Shown here piece by piece: positions 60,247 through 64,000 of a DNA stretch of 64,000 bases (positions are counted from its first letter, which is position 1; each line of letters opens with the position of its first letter). The stretch spans positions 96,218 through 160,217 of the forward strand of contig NZ_POUT01000010.1 in the NCBI RefSeq assembly GCF_002890915.1. Reading direction: 5' to 3'. Source of the DNA: Stutzerimonas stutzeri. Its GTDB lineage: Bacteria; Pseudomonadota; Gammaproteobacteria; Pseudomonadales; Pseudomonadaceae. The notes beneath the pieces were generated by a model. That model was given only the letters and a program-made list of their open reading frames with translations. It had not been told where the DNA came from and did no database searches. Made by a program: the position numbers and the translations under genes.

Positions 60247-61593
60247 ATGAACCAAGACAATAGTGCGATATACAACCTGATGCCTGAGATCGGCGCGCCT
60301 GCCGACGCGGCCATCCAGGGGCGCAAGCTCGACAGGACCGAACGCAAGGCGATAGTCGCCGCGACGCTCGGCACCATAGTCGAGTACACCGACTGGGTGA
60401 TCTACGCGACCTTCTCCTCCATCCTCGCCAAGCAGTTCTTCCCCGCCGGCAACAGCCTGACCGCGCTGTTGTCGGTACTCGCCGTGTTCGCGGTCGGCTT
60501 TCTCATGCGCCCGATCGGCGGCGCGGTGCTCGGTGTGTTCGCCGATCGCTACGGGCGCAAGAAGGGCCTGACCCTGTCGATCCTGCTGATGTCGGTGGCC
60601 TCGCTGGTGATCGGCATCTGCCCCAACTACGAGAGCATCGGCATCGCCGCGCCGATCATCCTGGTGCTGGCGCGCCTGACCCAGGGGTTCTCCGCCGGCG
60701 GCGAGTTCGGCTCGGCCTCGGCCTTCCTGATCGAGTCGGCGCCGGCCAATCGGCGCGCCTTCGCCGGCTCCTGGCAATGGTTCGCGATCAACGCCGGCAC
60801 CCTGGTGTCGTTCCTGCTCGGGGTCGTCCTGGCCTCGGTTGGCAGCGACACCGCCCTGGAGGACTGGGGCTGGCGGGTGGCCTTCGTCATCGCCGCGGCG
60901 CTGGGCGTGCTGACCCTGTGGATTCGCCTGTCGGTACGGGAAACCGAGGTGTTCAAGTCGCGTGTGGCGAAGAAGGCCGAGGACAAGCGGCCGATCCGCG
61001 AGATCTTCACCCGGCACCGCAAGGACGTGGCGCGGGTGATCGGCGTGGCCATGGCCGGCAACCTGCTCAACTATGTGTGGATGGTCAGCTATCCGTCGCA
61101 GGTGCATCTGCTCACCGGCATGTCGATTCGCGAAACGCTGCTGGCCGGGGCCATGGCCGTCGGCGTATCGCTGCTGCTGATGCCCTTGGTCGGCATGCTG
61201 GCCGACCGCGTCGGCAGGCGTCCGGTGCTGATCGCCTTCGCCGCCTGTGCCGCGCTGTGGGCCTGGCCGAGCTTCGCCCTGCTGCACGAAGGCATCGGCC
61301 TGCTGGAGGTGGCGCTGCTGCAGACCGTGTCGATGGTCATCCTCAGCGGTTTCGGTGCGGCCTCGGCGGTGACCATGGCCGAGCAGTTCCCGGCCGAGGT
61401 GCGCGTCACCGGCATCGCGCTGCCGTATGCGCTGTCGGTGACGCTATTCGGCGGCACCTCGCCCTACATCATGACCGCCATGGCGGGCTGGGGGTACGGC
61501 CATCTGTTCTGGATCTATCTGGTGGCGGTCAGCCTGGTCAGCCTGCTGGTGTACATCCGCATGCCGGAGATGAAGGGCCAGCCGCTGCGTTGA
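60247..61593 (+). CDS. MHS-family MFS metabolite/H+ symporter
   Basis: A 448-residue 12-helix transporter. The MHS loop motif RPIGGAVLGVFADRYGRKKGL and its second copy GMLADRVGRRPVLIAF, plus EYTDWVIYATFSSILAKQFF at the start, place it with KgtP/ProP/ShiA-type carboxylate or quaternary-amine symporters. GEFGSASAFLIESAPANRRA is typical. Paired divergently with ALDH. Substrate is probably an organic acid or amine. Confidence 0.86.
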   Translation: MNQDNSAIYNLMPEIGAPADAAIQGRKLDRTERKAIVAATLGTIVEYTDWVIYATFSSILAKQFFPAGNSLTALLSVLAVFAVGFLMRPIGGAVLGVFADRYGRKKGLTLSILLMSVASLVIGICPNYESIGIAAPIILVLARLTQGFSAGGEFGSASAFLIESAPANRRAFAGSWQWFAINAGTLVSFLLGVVLASVGSDTALEDWGWRVAFVIAAALGVLTLWIRLSVRETEVFKSRVAKKAEDKRPIREIFTRHRKDVARVIGVAMAGNLLNYVWMVSYPSQVHLLTGMSIRETLLAGAMAVGVSLLLMPLVGMLADRVGRRPVLIAFAACAALWAWPSFALLHEGIGLLEVALLQTVSMVILSGFGAASAVTMAEQFPAEVRVTGIALPYALSVTLFGGTSPYIMTAMAGWGYGHLFWIYLVAVSLVSLLVYIRMPEMKGQPLR

Positions 61594-61746
61594 GGCTCGT
61601 ACCTTGAAGCCAGGCTGATCAGTCAGTGCACTCGTAAGTCTTGCTTCAAAGCCCGTGCGGCCGGGCGCGTATTGTCCGCTCGTGCGTTGGTGTCGACCAG
61701 GCGCCAGCCGCGGAAGAATGAACCATGCCCCAGGAGGTGGCTCACG

Positions 61747-63426
61747 ATGGATGCCTACGTCAGACCCATAGCCTATCGCCAGGTGCTCGGCTTCGTGGCC
61801 GGTCTGTGGCTGCGCCGCCGTGGCTATTTCTTCCTGGGGCTGACCCTGACGCTGGCTGCCACCGGATTCGACCTGCTGCTGCCCTGGGCCTCGGCGCAAC
61901 TGATCGAGAGCGTCGCCGGCAGCGCCGACCGGGCGACCGTTTGGCAGAGCTGGGCGCTGCTGCTGGTGGCATTCGCCGGTTTCGCCGTCAGCCGCAACCT
62001 GGCCCATCGCCTGTGGATTCCGCTGGCGGCGCGCAACATGCAGGCGGTGCTGCTGCAGGGCTTCGAACACGTGCTGTCGGCGCCTGCGGACTGGCATGCG
62101 AACCAGGCCACCGGCGATACCGTACGCCGCCTGCGCCGGGCGATGGAGGGGTACGACGCGGTCACCGACGCCGCCACCATCCACCTCGGCCCGGCGCTGG
62201 TGGTACTGCTCGGCCTGATCCTGATGATCGGCTGGCGCGAGCCGTTGGCCGGGGTGCTCGCCTTGCTGGTGGCGCTGGCCTTCGTCGCCAGCAACCTGCT
62301 GGTGGGCATGCACTGGATTCGTCCGGCCAGCCTGCAGGCCAACGCCAGCGACAGTCGGCTCAGCGGCATAGTGGCCGACGTCCTGGCGGCGTCGGTGACG
62401 ATCAAGGGCTTCACCGCCGAAGGGCGCGAGCGCAACCACATGGCGCAGGTCGCCGGTGCCTGGGGTGCTTCCTCGGCCCTGGCCTGGCGCCGTTTCGTCG
62501 ACCTCGGGCTGGTGCAGAACCTGCTGTTGCTGCTGTTGCTCACCGGCCTGAGCGGCGTGGCGCTGTACACCTGGACGCGCGGCGACACGGGTGCCGGCGA
62601 CGTGGCCTTCGCGGTGACCTCCTTTCTGCTGATGGCCGGCTACCTGCGCGGTTTCGGGGAAAGCCTGCGGGTGGCGCAGAAAGGCCTGGAGGATGCGTCC
62701 GATGCGCTGCTGCTGAGCGCGCTGCCGAGCGAGGAGCGCGCCGGCCGGGTCGTCGAGGACATGGTCTGGCGCGGCGAGGTGACATTCGAAGGGGTGAGCT
62801 TCGCCTATCCGGCGACCGCCTCGCGCGTGCTGGAGGGGCTCGATCTGCACCTCAGGCCCGGGGAAACCCTGGCTATCGCCGGTGCCAGCGGTTCCGGCAA
62901 GTCGACCATCGCGCGCCTGTTGCAGCGCTTCTACAGCCCCGATGCCGGGCGCATCCTGCTGGATGGCCAGGACATCGCCGGCTTGCCGCTGGCCACCTTG
63001 CGCCAGCGCATCGCGGTGGTGGCCCAGGAGCCGATGCTGCTCAATCGCTCGATCCGGGAAAACATCGCCTACTCGCGACCCGGCGCCAGCGAGGAGGAGG
63101 TGATGGCGGCGGCCAAGGCCGCCTGCGCGCACGATTTCATCCTGCAACTGCCGCAGGGCTACGACACCCAGGTCGGCGCCTATGGCGCGCGTCTGTCCGG
63201 TGGTCAACGCCAGCGTCTGGCCCTGGCGCGTGCGCTGCTGGTGGATGCGCCGCTGCTGGTGCTGGACGAGGCGACCTCGGCGCTCGATCCGCACACCGAA
63301 AGCCGGGTGCTGGCGAACATCGCCGCCTTGCGCCCGCGGCAGACTCGCCTGGTCATCGCGCATCGGCCCGCGGCGATACTGGCGGCCGACCGAGTGGTGT
63401 GGATGGCGGCTGGCAGGGTCGAGTAG
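61747..63426 (+). CDS. ABC transporter, fused membrane and ATPase domains (type IV exporter)
   Basis: A 559-residue half-transporter: a six-helix ABC-exporter membrane domain (about residues 20-310) and a C-terminal ATPase with Walker A AGASGSGKST, signature LSGGQRQRLALARALL, Walker B LLVLDEATSALD and H-loop VIAHRPAAIL. It would work as a homodimer. The ATG at 61747 follows AGGAGGTGG. Cargo unknown; MsbA-like lipid or small-molecule export is possible. It stands alone. Confidence 0.9.
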   Translation: MDAYVRPIAYRQVLGFVAGLWLRRRGYFFLGLTLTLAATGFDLLLPWASAQLIESVAGSADRATVWQSWALLLVAFAGFAVSRNLAHRLWIPLAARNMQAVLLQGFEHVLSAPADWHANQATGDTVRRLRRAMEGYDAVTDAATIHLGPALVVLLGLILMIGWREPLAGVLALLVALAFVASNLLVGMHWIRPASLQANASDSRLSGIVADVLAASVTIKGFTAEGRERNHMAQVAGAWGASSALAWRRFVDLGLVQNLLLLLLLTGLSGVALYTWTRGDTGAGDVAFAVTSFLLMAGYLRGFGESLRVAQKGLEDASDALLLSALPSEERAGRVVEDMVWRGEVTFEGVSFAYPATASRVLEGLDLHLRPGETLAIAGASGSGKSTIARLLQRFYSPDAGRILLDGQDIAGLPLATLRQRIAVVAQEPMLLNRSIRENIAYSRPGASEEEVMAAAKAACAHDFILQLPQGYDTQVGAYGARLSGGQRQRLALARALLVDAPLLVLDEATSALDPHTESRVLANIAALRPRQTRLVIAHRPAAILAADRVVWMAAGRVE

Positions 63427-64000
63427 AGCACGGCCCGGCGAGCGGTGTGAATGGCGCAGGGGCGCCAGCTTCAGAAATGTCCTACGTCAGCTAAGCGGAG
63501 AATCAACGTCATTGGAGAATCAATGACTTACGCATCTAACGTGAGAATTTCATGGGCTGGTAGCGTCAGCTACCGCGAGATTTTCATTGCGAAAATCATC
63601 TAAGTGGAGATTTTCAAGGGCGTAGGTTCAGCAACATGCCCCCAACCCCTCCAGAGGGAAGAATCTCTCGGGCAAGACTGGGCGCGCATTGGCAGATTGT
63701 CAATACTCGTCAAATGAGTGTAGCAATGCAGCCGGTCATCCCTATGGGATGGCCGGACAAAGATCGAATGGTCAGGCTCGACAGTTAGGATGGATTTGAT
63801 GCAGGCACATCAAGGATCTGATGCCAGGGCTGAAGCAGCATCAGCGGGAGACGATTCCAGCAAGCCAACAATCTAGCAGGCCGTTGAAAAACTCGGCTTC
63901 AACTGCCCCAACCCGTCCGGTTTGGCGCTTTTTCAAGCGCTTTGGCCTAACGGAGTCCAAACAAGGCCTGACTTCAGGCCTTTTTGACAGGTTTCAGCAC
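63427..64000. other. Non-coding terminal stretch with short repeats, hairpins and a possible mobile-element edge
   Basis: No gene is seen. Between 63497 and 63617 a motif close to GGAGAWTYWA recurs five times: 63497-63506, 63514-63523, 63542-63553, 63576-63587 and 63606-63617. CGTCAGCTA occurs at about 63485 and 63564. Hairpins are GTCATTG/CAATGAC (63508-63527), GGTAGC/GCTACC (63559-63574) and GATTTTC/GAAAATC (63579-63597). From 63876 the sequence CAGGCCGTTGAAAAACTCGG resembles the ends of some Pseudomonas insertion elements. Another hairpin, AAGGCCTGA/TCAGGCCTT, is at 63963-63982. Confidence 0.45.

Noticed and set aside
61444..63363. Reverse-strand 639-codon frame opposite the MHS transporter end and ABC exporter
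   Set aside because: Spans two clear forward genes and translates to Gln/His/Arg-rich noise.
63940..63975. GCCTAAC followed by hairpins as a possible integron attC site
   Set aside because: The R'' -like GCCTAAC is present but no matching GTTAGGC partner at the right spacing was found, so attC is not supported.

Overview
The window is high-GC gammaproteobacterial DNA and almost certainly comes from a Pseudomonas. The arcDABC arginine deiminase operon, the gacA-uvrC-pgsA-tRNA-Gly-tRNA-Cys block, oxygen-independent hemN, galU-VOC-gor, a bacterial FAN1 nuclease and a REP-type palindrome are all typical of that genus. No species is claimed.

Layout. 1-7.6 kb: the 3' end of a hybrid sensor kinase, then a His/Cys-rich small exported protein and a CusCBA-type heavy-metal RND efflux operon, closed by a REP palindrome. 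7.7-12.7 kb: a small Pro-rich exported protein and arcDABC (reverse strand). 13.1-16.4 kb: gacA, uvrC, pgsA, two tRNA genes. 16.4-23.7 kb: an accessory block between tRNA-Cys and the 3' end of tRNA-Leu. It holds an arsenic cluster: acr3 divergent from arsC, arsR, arsH, a CX5R phosphatase, a YnfA-like protein, gapdh and arsJ. 23.8-37.3 kb: mostly housekeeping genes (helicase plus FAN1, hemN, a chemoreceptor with a haem c motif, galU, VOC protein, gor, PCuAC copper chaperone, atypical Prs, APH-like kinase).

An AT-rich, mostly gene-free stretch (37.3-38.0 kb) opens a long accessory region. It contains a molybdenum hydroxylase (iorAB-like) with an XdhC protein. A six-gene acyl-CoA cluster follows (DUF35, thiolase, SDR, enoyl-CoA hydratase, thioesterase, type III CoA-transferase), whose gene set resembles the benzylsuccinate beta-oxidation (bbs) set. 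Next come a LysR gene facing a broken gene and a decayed cysI-DUF934 remnant, then a complete Nit1C cluster (nitA reverse, nitBCDEFGH forward) with a sigma-54 promoter and three matching dyads. The region continues with TetR-DUF1348, a truncated DinB gene, aldehyde dehydrogenase divergent from an MHS-family transporter, and an ABC exporter. The last 570 bp are non-coding, full of short repeats and hairpins, and may run into a mobile element.

Working together: the ars genes offer three routes (arsenite extrusion by Acr3, arsenate reduction by ArsC, and the GAPDH/ArsJ arsenate route). The cus and PCuAC genes deal with copper or silver. The Nit1C genes belong to a conserved nitrilase cluster associated with nitrile and cyanide assimilation in pseudomonads. 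Product names rest on motif and family recognition from the sequence alone; no database search was run.
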